A stretch of 64,000 nt of DNA, taken from contig NZ_JBLWFK010000001.1 of the NCBI RefSeq assembly GCF_048323675.1, positions 496,001 to 560,000 on the forward strand. Reading direction: 5' to 3'. Of the stretch, positions 9,066 to 18,620 are shown piece by piece. A model generated the notes under the pieces. It had not been told where the DNA came from. It was given only the letters and a program-made list of their open reading frames with translations, and did no database searches. Positions within the stretch are counted from its first letter, which is position 1, and each line of letters opens with the position of its first letter. Source of the stretch: Mangrovimicrobium sp048323675. Lineage in GTDB: Bacteria > Pseudomonadota > Gammaproteobacteria > Pseudomonadales > Halieaceae. The position numbers and the translations under genes are program-made.

Positions 9066-9611
9066 ATGACCAGTCACAGACAACCCAGGGGTACCGGATC
9101 GGCCGGCGTGGCCCTGCTGGTGTTCGCAGGTATGGCGGCACCGCTGCAAGCGGAAGTCCTGGGCAGCAACGCCGCGGGCTTTGCACTGCGGGTGGAGGCC
9201 GTGGCGCCAGCGCCGCCGGCGCAGGCCTGGGAGCGGCTGGTGCACCCGGAGCAGTGGTGGGATTCCGCCCACACCTGGTCCGGCGATCGCGCCAACCTGT
9301 CACTGGCCCCGGTAGCCGGCGGCTGTTTTTGCGAGCAGGCCGAGGGCCTGTCGGTGCTGCACCTGACGGTGTCCCAGGTACGTCCCGGTCAATCGCTGGT
9401 GATGCTTGGCGGACTGGGTCCGCTGCAGGCGATGGGGCTGCACGGTGCCGCCAGTTTCACTCTTGAAGCGACGGAGGACGGCGCCACTCGGTTGGTGCAC
9501 GAGTACCGGGTCAGCGGCTATGCCGCGCAGGGCTTCGCCGAGCTGGCGAAAATTGTCGACCGAGTGCAGCAGGGGCAGGTAGACAGCTTTGTTGCCAGTT
9601 TCGGCCAGTAG
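9066..9611 (+). CDS. Exported SRPBCC (START-like) domain protein
   Basis: 181 residues from the ATG at 9066, which has GGAG 5 nt upstream; the frame is open further upstream but without a good start. Residues 1-27 form a signal peptide ending near PLQAEV. The rest resembles SRPBCC/polyketide-cyclase-like proteins: FALRVEAVAPAPPAQAWERL, HPEQWWDSAHTWSGD, and a C-terminal amphipathic helix. Members bind hydrophobic ligands in a helix-grip fold. A periplasmic location is predicted. It is convergent with the PhoQ-like kinase gene, 3 bp apart. Confidence 0.82.
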   Translation: MTSHRQPRGTGSAGVALLVFAGMAAPLQAEVLGSNAAGFALRVEAVAPAPPAQAWERLVHPEQWWDSAHTWSGDRANLSLAPVAGGCFCEQAEGLSVLHLTVSQVRPGQSLVMLGGLGPLQAMGLHGAASFTLEATEDGATRLVHEYRVSGYAAQGFAELAKIVDRVQQGQVDSFVASFGQ

Positions 9612-9614
9612 TGC

Positions 9615-10942
9615 TCAGGGGAAGGTGAGCGTGACCCGCGCGCCGCCCAGCGGGCTGTCACTGATTTCCAGCCAGCCGCGATAGCTCTCGACGATATCCG
9701 CCGCCACCGCCAGGCCCAGGCCCTGCCCGGGCGCCATCTGGTCCAGGCGGGTGCCGCGCAGCAGGCTGTGCTGGCGCGCCCCGGGCGGGATGCCGGGGCC
9801 GTCGTCCTCGATGCGGATACGCAGGAGCTTCGGCGCGCTGCCCTCGGCGCTGACCCGGACCTGCCGCCGGCCGTATTTGCAGGCGTTGTCCATCAGGTTG
9901 CCGAGCACCTCCATCAGGTCGCGCTCGTCGCCGCGGAAGCGGCAGCTGTCGACGATAGCCAGTTCGATGTGCAGGTTCCTGTCGGCATAGACCTTGAGCA
10001 GGGTATCCCGCAGGCGCTGGACCAGGGGAGCGACCGGCAGCAGTTGCAGCAGCCGGTGACTGCCCCCGGAGGCCCGCTGCAACTGGTAGCTGACGATCTG
10101 CTCCATATGTGCCGTCTGTTCTCCCACCAGCGCGGCGTAGTCCGCATGCTGCGGGTCCGCGCCGCGCAATACCGCCAGCGGGGTTTTCAGGCTGTGGGCG
10201 AGGTCCGCCAGGGTGTTGCGCACCCGCTCCCGGCGCTGGCGTTCGCCCGCCAGCAGGGTGTTCAGGTTGCTGGTGAGGGGTAGCACCTCCTGCGGGTAGT
10301 CTTCGCCGAGCAGTTCTGCCTCGCCGGCCTCGATGGCGCCGACCTCCCCGGCCAGCCGGTGCAGGGGACGCAGCGCCCAGCCCAGTACCAGCGCCTGGAA
10401 CAACAGCAGCAGCAGGGCGGAACCGCCCAGCCACAGGCGCAGGCCGCGGCCGTACTCGGCGATGTCCGCTTCCAGCGGGGCGGCGGTTTCCATCACCGTG
10501 AACTGCAGGGGGATTTCCTCGCCTTCCTCCGCCGCCCAGACCACCTGCCAGGCCAGCGAATACAGCTCGCCGCGGCGGCTGAAGTGGTGCTCCCCGGGCT
10601 GCAGCGGAGTCGGCGCCGCGGTGGTCGCGCTGGCGGGCAGGGTCACCGCGGAGGGGGAGAGCCAGAGAATCCTGCCGCTGGCGTCGGTGACACGCGCATA
10701 GAGGCCCGAGCCCGGCTGGTTGTAGCGGCGCTCGATCAGCTCCGCGGGCATGCTGAAACTCGCTTCGAACTCGGCCTGGGCCAGCAGCGTGAACAGCTGC
10801 AGTTGCAGGCGTTCTACCTCCGCCGCCTCGAGGCTCTTGCGGTGGCTGCCCTCCAGGTACCAGCCGCTGGCGGACAGGAACACTGCCAGCAGCAGGGCGC
10901 TGCCCAGGACCAGGCGGCCAGCGATGGAATGGAACAGGAAGT

Positions 10943-10946
<4 letters not shown>
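9615..10946 (-). CDS. PhoQ-type sensor histidine kinase
   Basis: 443 residues from a GTG at 10946 that overlaps the stop of the regulator gene (GTGA). The frame continues far upstream but that part is the antisense-frame shadow of the regulator. Two membrane helices (about 8-30 and 172-190) flank a periplasmic sensor of about 140 residues. The phospho-acceptor His251 sits in LADLAHSLKTPLAVL, the HSLKTPL variant typical of PhoQ rather than HELRTPL. NLMDNACKYG is the N box and EDDGPGIPP the G1 box. It likely senses cations or envelope stress with the adjacent regulator. Confidence 0.92.
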
Positions 10947-11626
<680 letters not shown>

Positions 11627-11630
11627 GCGC

Positions 11631-11957
11631 TCAGTCCCCGATAAAGACGGTGATTACCCGGCCATCGTTCTGCAGCAGGCGGACATTGTAGCCGGAGCCG
11701 CGCGGCTCGACTTTCAGCACCCGGCCACCGTAGCGGGACTGGGCCTGGGCAGAGGCCTGCTGGGCGCTCATCTGCTTCTGCTCCTTGTCCTTTCCGTTGC
11801 GCTGGTTCTGCTTGTCCTGCTGGCCGCGGTTGTCGTTCTTGCTGCCCTGGCTGTGTTTGTCGGATTTGGCGACAGCCTCCGGGGCGGGCAGGGTCAGCGC
11901 GAGCGTGGCGCACAGCACGCCCAGGCAAAGGGTTTGCAGGCAGGAGAGGCGTGACAT
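11631..11957 (-). CDS. Exported PepSY-like small protein
   Basis: 108 residues with a signal peptide (about 1-30, cleaved near AVAKS). A highly charged Gln/Lys/Asn-rich linker (residues 31-70) is followed by a PepSY-like unit, SRYGGRVLKVEPRGSGYNVR. PepSY proteins sit in the periplasm and often inhibit proteases or modulate adjacent sensors. It is encoded 4 bp ahead of the PhoP-like regulator, so it may be a periplasmic modulator of that two-component system; this is inference. Confidence 0.83.
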   Translation of the reverse strand: MSRLSCLQTLCLGVLCATLALTLPAPEAVAKSDKHSQGSKNDNRGQQDKQNQRNGKDKEQKQMSAQQASAQAQSRYGGRVLKVEPRGSGYNVRLLQNDGRVITVFIGD

Positions 11958-11985
11958 GGTGTCCCCGGGGAAGTCCTCGCTGGCG

Positions 11986-12495
11986 TCATGGTTCCGGGCT
12001 CACATCGACGCGCAGGCGGATGGTGTTGCCGGGCGCCGAGGCAGTCCGTGTGTAGAAGGTATTGCCCTGATACTCGTAGCCGACACGATACCCCACGACG
12101 CGCTCGATGTCGCGCAGTTCGTATTCCGTGTCGCAGCGGCGCTCGTTGACGTAATAGGCCTGGGCCGACTGGCGGTGGGCGATATCGGTGCCGATGGAGG
12201 CGCCGAGCAGCGCGCCGGCACCGGCGATCACCGGCTGGTAGCGGCTGTCGGAGCCGGCGGCACCGCCGACCACTCCGCCGACAACAGCCCCGAGCAGTCC
12301 CGGTGTGGCGGAGTGTGCGCCGTTGTTGACCACCCGGACCTGTTCGTTGCGGCAGTACTCATGGGGGATCTTCCGGGTGACAACTTCCACAATGGGCTCC
12401 GCAAGCACTACCGGCGCATTGATATACACACTGTCCTGCGCCTGGGCGGCGGCCAGCGGCAGGAGGAGGGCGGTAGCGGCAAGCATGCGTTTCAT
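11986..12495 (-). CDS. Glycine-zipper 2TM-domain envelope protein
   Basis: 169 residues from the ATG at 12495, preceded by GGAG. A signal peptide (about 1-20, cleaved after AQA) is followed by a central glycine-zipper region with GLLGAVVGGVVGGAAGSD and ALLGASIGTDIAHRQ, typical of outer-membrane-associated Rcp/YMGG-like proteins. The C-terminus has VGYRVGYEYQGNTFYTR. It lies 28 bp upstream of the PepSY gene, making it the first gene of a four-gene PhoPQ operon, and carries the 11-bp-spaced direct repeats about 50 bp ahead of its start. Confidence 0.87.
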   Translation of the reverse strand: MKRMLAATALLLPLAAAQAQDSVYINAPVVLAEPIVEVVTRKIPHEYCRNEQVRVVNNGAHSATPGLLGAVVGGVVGGAAGSDSRYQPVIAGAGALLGASIGTDIAHRQSAQAYYVNERRCDTEYELRDIERVVGYRVGYEYQGNTFYTRTASAPGNTIRLRVDVSPEP

Positions 12496-12544
12496 GGCGG
12501 GAGTCTCCAATACTTTCTGGTGGCTACAGTGTCCCCCCGGCTGG

Positions 12545-12561
12545 CTGAACCGAAGCTGAAC
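12545..12561 (-). promoter_or_regulatory. OmpR-family (PhoP-type) direct-repeat box, leftward arm
   Basis: CTGAAC-N5-CTGAAC on the plus strand, that is GTTCAG-N5-GTTCAG read toward the glycine-zipper/phoPQ operon. The two half sites are 11 bp apart, the spacing used by PhoP-like regulators (classic GTTTA-N5-GTTTA). It sits 50 bp upstream of the leftward start codon. Confidence 0.7.
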
Positions 12562-12577
12562 GAAAATGCCCGATTGC

Positions 12578-12594
12578 GTTCAGGCAGCGTTCAG
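12578..12594 (+). promoter_or_regulatory. OmpR-family (PhoP-type) direct-repeat box, rightward arm
   Basis: GTTCAG-GCAGC-GTTCAG, identical half sites to the leftward box but on the other strand, 54 bp upstream of the His/Tyr-rich gene. A weak -10-like TTAATCT lies about 10 bp downstream, the geometry expected of a PhoP-activated promoter. Confidence 0.7.
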
Positions 12595-12647
12595 GTGGGG
12601 GTCGTTAATCTGCACCTGTGCATGGGCACAACGGAGGATGTAGAACA

Positions 12648-13091
12648 ATGAAACGACTGACTGTAATCCTGATGAGCCTGGTAATGGCGGCCGGTTCAGC
12701 CACCGCCCTCGCGGATCGCGGCTGGGATAAGGGCAAGGGCCACGGTGACCGCTATGACAGCAGGCACAATGGCAAGCATTTCAAGGGCCACTACGACAAG
12801 CATTACGACAAACACTACAACAAGCACTACAAGGGCGGCCATCACCACGTCTACTACTACCCGAGACACGACTACCGGCCGCGCGGCTACTACAGCTACG
12901 ACCCCTACCTGCCACTGGGCGCGGCGCTGGTGGGTGGTGCGATCGGCTATACCCTCGGCCACAGCCACGATAACGCGTCGACTACCTATTCGCAGACCAC
13001 GACCACCCAGGTGTCCGGCTGCTACCGGATCGAACGCTACCAGGACGGCAGCGAGCGGCGGGTGGAATTGCCGCCCTCAGCCTGCTACTAG
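12648..13091 (+). CDS. Exported His/Tyr-rich protein with tandem KHYD repeats
   Basis: 147 residues from the ATG at 12648 (GGAGG upstream). A signal peptide (about 1-22, cleaved after ALA) precedes tandem KHYDKHYDKHYNKHYK repeats (about residues 46-65), then GGHHHVYYY and a Tyr/Arg-rich stretch, a hydrophobic glycine-rich segment (LGAALVGGAIGYTLG) and a C-terminal domain with two Cys (GCYRIERY...SACY). The His clusters suggest divalent-metal binding. The mirrored regulatory boxes imply control by the neighbouring PhoP-like regulator. I do not recognise a named family. Confidence 0.8.
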   Translation: MKRLTVILMSLVMAAGSATALADRGWDKGKGHGDRYDSRHNGKHFKGHYDKHYDKHYNKHYKGGHHHVYYYPRHDYRPRGYYSYDPYLPLGAALVGGAIGYTLGHSHDNASTTYSQTTTTQVSGCYRIERYQDGSERRVELPPSACY

Positions 13092-13100
13092 CCGGCCCCT

Positions 13101-13140
13101 TGCAGAGCATCCAGGGTCCTGGCGGCCCTGGAGTCCTGCA
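13101..13140. terminator. Large two-part hairpin between convergent genes
   Basis: An outer stem TGCAG/CTGCA (13101-13105 with 13136-13140) encloses an inner stem TCCAGGG/CCCTGGA (13110-13116 with 13126-13132) and a 9-nt loop. It lies between the convergent His/Tyr-rich gene and the prolyl-hydroxylase gene, so a bidirectional terminator is likely, although no long T run is present. Confidence 0.4.
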
Positions 13141-13160
13141 GCCTGTATAGCCATGCCCGG

Positions 13161-13832
13161 TCAGCGCGGCGGGTCGACCCGCCCGCTCACCGAGGTGTTC
13201 AGCCGGAACCAGCCGGCGACCGAATACCTGTCGCGCTCCGCGGGCAGGACTTCGTGGGGAAACTCCTCGCTGAGGAAGGCCACCAGCGTACCCGGCGTGG
13301 GCAGTACCCGGATGCCTTCCTGGTCCTCCCCGTCGCGGTACAGCACCAGTTCACCGCCTTCCCCCGTCTGCCAGTGGGGGTTGAGATAGGCCACCAGCGA
13401 GAGCATGCGGTTGGCCTCGCCGCGGAAGGCGTCGTAATGGCGGCGGTAAAAATCCCCGGGGCCGTAATGGGCGAAGTGGCTTTCGAAGGAAAACAGTCCC
13501 AGCAGCAGTTCCCGGTTGAGGAACTGGCGCAGGCGTCCGGCCCAGTCCAGCCAGGCTGCCCCCGCGGTGGAGTCGCCGCTGATCCAGCAGATTTCATCCC
13601 GGCGCACAAAATCGTTGAGCACGTGGTCACGCTGCCGGCCGGTGCCGGCGCGCGCAAACATGTCCGGAGCCATAGCCTGGACGTGCTGCATCAGCGGCTG
13701 CAGGAGCTGTGGCTCGAGGGCCAGCGGATTGATGCTGTAGCCGGATTCACGAATGTCCCCGGCGATGCGTGCGAACAGGGTCTCCTCGCCGGTGCGGCCG
13801 CTGTCGGCGAGCGCGGAGGGGAAATTGGGCAT
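13161..13832 (-). CDS. Prolyl 4-hydroxylase-like 2OG-Fe(II) oxygenase
   Basis: 223 residues. The iron ligands are seen as HxD (His132, Asp134 in DFYRRHYDAFRGE) and His193 (EEFPHEVLPAERDRYSV), with Arg202 as the likely 2-oxoglutarate binder. The core includes RMLSLVAYLNPHWQTGEGGE, typical of bacterial P4H-type enzymes. A cytosolic hydroxylation of a protein or small molecule is expected; the substrate is unknown. Confidence 0.9.
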   Translation of the reverse strand: MPNFPSALADSGRTGEETLFARIAGDIRESGYSINPLALEPQLLQPLMQHVQAMAPDMFARAGTGRQRDHVLNDFVRRDEICWISGDSTAGAAWLDWAGRLRQFLNRELLLGLFSFESHFAHYGPGDFYRRHYDAFRGEANRMLSLVAYLNPHWQTGEGGELVLYRDGEDQEGIRVLPTPGTLVAFLSEEFPHEVLPAERDRYSVAGWFRLNTSVSGRVDPPR

Positions 13833-14027
13833 CCTGTGGTGACCTGCAGGGGGCCGGTGCGGCCGCGATTGAATGGAACCGGTCCCGGCGCGCGAAAGTC
13901 AGTCAACGCGGCGGACTGGGGGGCGGAAAATTAGCAGAAATCGGCGGGTGAGGCGATAGCGTTCCGCGGGAAAATTGCCCCCCGCGGTGCGCCCACCGGC
14001 GGGGGAGTTTTTGCGTAAAACGGGGGG

Positions 14028-16538
14028 TCAGGCCTTCGTATTCTTTGGCGGGCGCTCCACCACCTTGCGCTTGCCCTTGGCACAGGCGGACAGTTCGCGG
14101 ATACCCTTGGCGTCGAAGGCGTCGACGCGAATCACGTCGTAGAGGGCAGTCAGGGCGTCCAGCAGGGGCTCGCGCTCCTGCGCGGTGATCACGTTTTCCG
14201 CGACCGCCCAGTCCACCAGTTCCTCGCGCTGGTGGCCCAGCAGCAGGGCGATGGCGTCCACCTGGTCCTCATCCCGCTGGCGGATGGCCCGGTGCAGCTT
14301 GTCGCGGCTGTCGCGGGTGTCCAGCGCCAGCCGGTAGGCGTTGAGCACGCGACCCACCGGGTCCTGGGGACTGTCGTTGCGGTAGCAGCCGGCGGCCAGG
14401 TGCTCGCGCAGCGGCGCATCCTCGACGATGGTCGCCGCGACCTTGCCGCCGAGCGCATCGTCCGGGGCTTTCTGCTTCTGGTAGCCCGGCGGGAAGACCA
14501 GCAGGCGCAGGGGCCAGCGCAGGGCGCTCACCGGGAAATTGTCGATGGCCGCCAGCAGTGAATCCTGGGCGCCCTTGACGCTGCTTTGCAGGCTCCATTC
14601 CACCAGCGGCCGCTGGTCGTCCGGCCGGTCCTGGTCCAGCCAGTACTTGATGACCGCGCTGCCGTAGTAGAGGTGCACCAGGCAGTCGGCCATGCGCCCG
14701 GAGAGCCGCTGCCGCGCCTTGAGGCCGCCGCCGACACTGAGCAGGGTGACATCGGTAAGCAGGGCGAATGCCGCGGAGAAGCGCGCCAGCTGCCGGTAGT
14801 AGCGCTGCAGGTCGCCGGTTTCCGGAACCTGCTCCAGGGCGCCGCCGGCATAGGACAGCGCGAAGGCGCGCAGGGCGTTGCGCGAGGTGTGGGCGATATG
14901 CCGGTAGAACACCGCGTCGAAGTCGCGCGCCCCGGCGTTGCCGTCGGGGTTCTCCGCGGCGGCGATTTCCTCGGTGATGTAGGGGTGGCAGCGGATGGCG
15001 CCCTGGCCGAACACCATCAGGCTGCGGGTCAGGATGTTGGCGCCCTCCACGGTGATGGCGATGGGTACCGCCTGGTAGGCCCGGGCCAGGAAGTTGCGCG
15101 GGCCGGTAATCACCCCGCGGCCGGCGACCACGTCCATGGCGTGGTTGATGGCCCGGCGCATCAGCTCTGTGTTGTAGTACTTGAGCAGGGCCGAGGGCAC
15201 TGCGGGCTTGACCCCCCGGTCCAGCATGCCGGAGGTCAGCAGGCGCGCCGCATTCATCTGGTAGGTGTAGCCGGCGAGGGATTCCATCGCCTCCTGCACG
15301 CCCTCGAACTGGCTGATGGAGCGGCCGAACTGTTCGCGGGTCAGGGAGTAGGCGCCGGTGACCAGGCAGGCCAGTTTGCCGGCGCCGGTCCCCAGTGCCG
15401 GCAGGGAAATTGAACGGCCGATGGACAGGCACTCCAGCAGCATGGTCCAGCCCTTGCCGAGCATGTCCTCGCCGCCGATGATCTGGCTCATCGGGATGAA
15501 CACGTCGGTGCCCCAGGTCGGGCCGTTCATGAACACGGTGTTCATCGGCAGGTGGCGGCTGCCCGCGTTGACCCCCTCGAGGTCCCGCGGCACCAGCACG
15601 CAGGTCACGCCGACCACTTCCTCCCCGCCGAGCAGGTGATCCGGGTCGTAGACCTTGATCGCCAGGCCGATCAAGGTGGCCACCGGCGCCAGGGTGATGT
15701 AGCGCTTGTTCCAGGTCACCTTGAGCCCGAGCACCTCCTCGCCCTGCCATTCGCCCATGCAGACCACGCCCTTGTCGGGGATGGCGCCGGCGTCGGAACC
15801 GGCCATGGGTGAGGTCAGGGCGAAGCAGGGAATCTCCTCGCCGGCGGCGAGGCGCGGCAGGTAGTAGTTCTTCTGCTCCTCGGTGCCGTAGTGGCTGAGC
15901 AATTCACCCGGGCCGAGGGAGTTGGGAACCATCACCGTCACCGCGCCGGAGACGCTGCGGGTGGAGATTTTCATGACGATCTCCGAGTGGGCTGTGTGGG
16001 AGAAACCCTTGCCGCCGTATTCCTCCGGAATCACCAGGCCGAAGAAACCGTTGCCGCGGATGTAGTCCCACACTTCCTGCGGCAGGTCGTACTCCTCGTG
16101 GGTGATCGCCCAGTCGTCGAGCATGTCGCAGAGGGTCTCCACCGGGCCCTCGACATAGGCCTGCTCCTCCTCGCTGAGCTGCGCCGGGCGGGCCTCGATC
16201 AGCTTTGCCCACTGCGGGTCACCGGAGAACAGTTCCCCGTCCCAGTCGACGGAACCCGACTTCAGCGCCTCGCTCTCGGTATCGGAGAGTTTCGGCAACA
16301 TGCCGCGCACATAGCCGAGCAGCGGATGACTGACCCTGTGCAGGCGGAAATCGCTGGGTCGCACCAGCACGAACGCGGCGGCCAGCAGCGCGGCGCCAAA
16401 CAGGAAGCTGAAAAAGCCGAAGTCGTCGAGCAACCAGCCGATAAAGGTGGCGATGGCGAGGGTGGCAAGTGCGGTCTGGGCGTCGGCGCGGCGGTAGAGC
16501 AGCACCGCCGCGGCGATAAGGAACAGCAGGATACTCAT
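14028..16538 (-). CDS. fadE: FadE-type acyl-CoA dehydrogenase
   Basis: 836 residues, the length of the large membrane-anchored FadE class (E. coli FadE is 814). Two N-terminal hydrophobic helices (residues 1-60) are followed by the acyl-CoA dehydrogenase core: FFGLVIPEEYGGKGFS, CFALTSPMAGSDAG (flavin and substrate binding), VTWNKRYITLAPVATLIGLA and TVEGANILTRSLMVFGQGA. A FadE-specific C-terminal extension of about 250 residues follows. It catalyses the first, FAD-dependent step of fatty acid beta-oxidation. It is a single-gene unit; no FadR-type site was identified. Confidence 0.95.
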   Translation of the reverse strand: MSILLFLIAAAVLLYRRADAQTALATLAIATFIGWLLDDFGFFSFLFGAALLAAAFVLVRPSDFRLHRVSHPLLGYVRGMLPKLSDTESEALKSGSVDWDGELFSGDPQWAKLIEARPAQLSEEEQAYVEGPVETLCDMLDDWAITHEEYDLPQEVWDYIRGNGFFGLVIPEEYGGKGFSHTAHSEIVMKISTRSVSGAVTVMVPNSLGPGELLSHYGTEEQKNYYLPRLAAGEEIPCFALTSPMAGSDAGAIPDKGVVCMGEWQGEEVLGLKVTWNKRYITLAPVATLIGLAIKVYDPDHLLGGEEVVGVTCVLVPRDLEGVNAGSRHLPMNTVFMNGPTWGTDVFIPMSQIIGGEDMLGKGWTMLLECLSIGRSISLPALGTGAGKLACLVTGAYSLTREQFGRSISQFEGVQEAMESLAGYTYQMNAARLLTSGMLDRGVKPAVPSALLKYYNTELMRRAINHAMDVVAGRGVITGPRNFLARAYQAVPIAITVEGANILTRSLMVFGQGAIRCHPYITEEIAAAENPDGNAGARDFDAVFYRHIAHTSRNALRAFALSYAGGALEQVPETGDLQRYYRQLARFSAAFALLTDVTLLSVGGGLKARQRLSGRMADCLVHLYYGSAVIKYWLDQDRPDDQRPLVEWSLQSSVKGAQDSLLAAIDNFPVSALRWPLRLLVFPPGYQKQKAPDDALGGKVAATIVEDAPLREHLAAGCYRNDSPQDPVGRVLNAYRLALDTRDSRDKLHRAIRQRDEDQVDAIALLLGHQREELVDWAVAENVITAQEREPLLDALTALYDVIRVDAFDAKGIRELSACAKGKRKVVERPPKNTKA

Positions 16539-16792
16539 GGGCTTCCAGCCTCCGGGAGTGAGCGGTTCTATAACGTTAGTCCATAGTCGGGGCTTTGCCA
16601 GCGCAGGCCCGGCCAGGTTGGGTGGATAACTTGCAAGAAGCGGTCCAGATCAAGCGCGAATAGCTTTCACCGCCGTCCAGTCTGAGCTTGCCCGCTGTCC
16701 CTGGAGTAAAAAGCTCACTTAATCTGATGCAGTCATGGAAGCGACATGGCCCGCGGCTATACTCAAACGCCTTCATTTCGAGGTAGTTCCCG

Positions 16793-18499
16793 ATGCAAGA
16801 CCCCAGCGGCAAGTTCACTCGTCGATCCATTGTCAGGGGTATCAGCGCCGCCGCGCTGCTGCCGCTGTTGTCCGCCAACCTCACCGGTTGTTCCGACAGC
16901 AACAACCGCGACAAGGGGGTGGCGGCGAGCTTCGAGCACGGCGTTGCCTCGGGCGACCCGCTGACCGACCGGGTAATTCTCTGGACCCGCGCCACACCTG
17001 AAGAGGAGGGCGCGGTGCTCCTCGACTGGGAGATAGCCCTGGACGAGGCTTTTGCCGAGGTGGTCGCCAGCGGCCGTGGCGAAACCACCGCGGACGTCGA
17101 CTATACCTTCAAGGTGGATGCCGACGGCCTCGATGCGGGTACCGCCTATTTCTATCGCTTTCGCTGCCGGGAGGTGGAGTCGCCCATTGGCCGCACCCGC
17201 ACGGCGCCTGCCGGCAGCGTGCCCGCCGCGACCTTCGCCGTCGTGTCCTGTGCAAATTTCCCGGCAGGTTATTTCAATGTCTACCGCGAGGTGGCGGGAC
17301 GCGAGGTCGACGCGGTTCTGCACCTCGGCGATTACATCTATGAATATGGCGCCGATAGTTACGCCAGCGAACAGGCCGAGGCCATCGGGCGGGTGTCCGA
17401 CCCAGCCCATGAAATCATCACCCTGGCGGATTACCGCAGGCGCTACGCACAGTACCGCGGCGATGGCGACCTGCAGGCCTGCCACGCCCGGCACCCTTTC
17501 ATCCTGGTCTGGGACGATCATGAGATTGCCGACAACACCTGGCGGGAGGGCGCGGCCAACCACGACCCCGCCACCGAAGGCGCGTTCAGCGAGCGCCGCG
17601 CGGCGGCGATCCAGGCCTGGTACGAATGGTTGCCGGTGCGGCCCCCCGCCGAGGCCCGGGAGATCATCTACCGGCGCTTCAGCTACGGCGACCTGCTCGA
17701 CCTGCTCATGCTCGATACCCGCAACATCGGCCGCGACCTGCAGCTGGACTACGCCGATTTCACCAACGGCGACCTGATCGATGTCGAAGCGCTGCGCGCG
17801 GCGGTCAACGACAGTAACCGCAGCATGCTCGGCGCGGAGCAGCTGGCCTGGCTGGAAGGTGCGCTGACGGAAAGTACGGCGCGCTGGCAGGTGCTCGGCC
17901 AGCAGGTACTGATGGCACGCCTGGCCCTGCCGGAACCGATTATCAGCGGGCTCAACAGTGGCGCCCTGGGCGCGGCGACCAGCGCCCTGCTGGCCGCTGT
18001 TTCCGCCAAAAATACGCCGGAAGAACAGCGCAGCGCGGAACAGCAGGCCCTGCTCGATTCAGCGATTCCCCTGAACCTCGATGCCTGGGACGGCTACGCC
18101 TTCGAGCGGGAAGCCCTGTTGCAGCACGCTGCCCAGCTGGCCTCGCGACTGGTGGTGCTGGCGGGCGACACGCACAACGCCTGGGGTTCGCAACTGACTA
18201 CCGCAGCCGGCGATATCGTCGGGGTAGAGATTGCGGCGCCCAGTGTCACCTCCCCGGGGGCGGAGGCAGCCATTGGCGCAACCAACGCCGCGCTGTTCGG
18301 CTCGGTCGTAACGACCCTGGTGGATGACCTTGGGTATGCGAACCTCATCAATCGAGGCTACCTCGAAGTCGGCTTCGCGCCGGAGGCGCTGGAGGCACGC
18401 TGGCGCTTCGTCGATACCATAGACAGTGTCGACTACAGCATCGATGCGGCTGCAGAAAAAGTTGTTTCCGTGCAGCGCAGTGATTTAGTGTTGAACTGA
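16793..18499 (+). CDS. PhoD-family alkaline phosphatase/phosphodiesterase, lipoprotein
   Basis: 568 residues. The N-terminus has a twin-Arg motif (Arg10-Arg11 in FTRRSIVRG) and a lipobox-like LTGC ending at Cys33, so Tat export and lipid anchoring are both possible. FEHGVASGDPLTDRVILWTR begins the PhoD N-terminal domain. The metallophosphatase domain shows VSCANFP, LHLGDYIYEYG, VWDDHEIADN and VLAGDTHNAWG, which supply the metal ligands. PhoD enzymes release phosphate from mono- or diesters outside the cytoplasm under phosphate limitation. No convincing Pho box was found in the 254-bp region upstream. Confidence 0.93.
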   Translation: MQDPSGKFTRRSIVRGISAAALLPLLSANLTGCSDSNNRDKGVAASFEHGVASGDPLTDRVILWTRATPEEEGAVLLDWEIALDEAFAEVVASGRGETTADVDYTFKVDADGLDAGTAYFYRFRCREVESPIGRTRTAPAGSVPAATFAVVSCANFPAGYFNVYREVAGREVDAVLHLGDYIYEYGADSYASEQAEAIGRVSDPAHEIITLADYRRRYAQYRGDGDLQACHARHPFILVWDDHEIADNTWREGAANHDPATEGAFSERRAAAIQAWYEWLPVRPPAEAREIIYRRFSYGDLLDLLMLDTRNIGRDLQLDYADFTNGDLIDVEALRAAVNDSNRSMLGAEQLAWLEGALTESTARWQVLGQQVLMARLALPEPIISGLNSGALGAATSALLAAVSAKNTPEEQRSAEQQALLDSAIPLNLDAWDGYAFEREALLQHAAQLASRLVVLAGDTHNAWGSQLTTAAGDIVGVEIAAPSVTSPGAEAAIGATNAALFGSVVTTLVDDLGYANLINRGYLEVGFAPEALEARWRFVDTIDSVDYSIDAAAEKVVSVQRSDLVLN

Positions 18500-18517
18500 A
18501 GGCCGGCCCTGCTGCAC

Positions 18518-18538
18518 CCGCCGGGCTGGCCCCGGCGG
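18518..18538 (+). terminator. GC-rich hairpin downstream of the PhoD gene
   Basis: CCGCCGGG (18518-18525) pairs perfectly with CCCGGCGG (18531-18538) around a 5-nt loop, 19 bp after the stop codon. There is no T tract, so termination is possible but not shown. Confidence 0.35.
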
Positions 18539-18620
18539 TGCCGCGTGGCGGCCCATGCCCTGGCGTGGGCGCCGTGGTTCACCCGCGTGCACAGCTATAA
18601 CAATGACGAGGGAATCCCGC

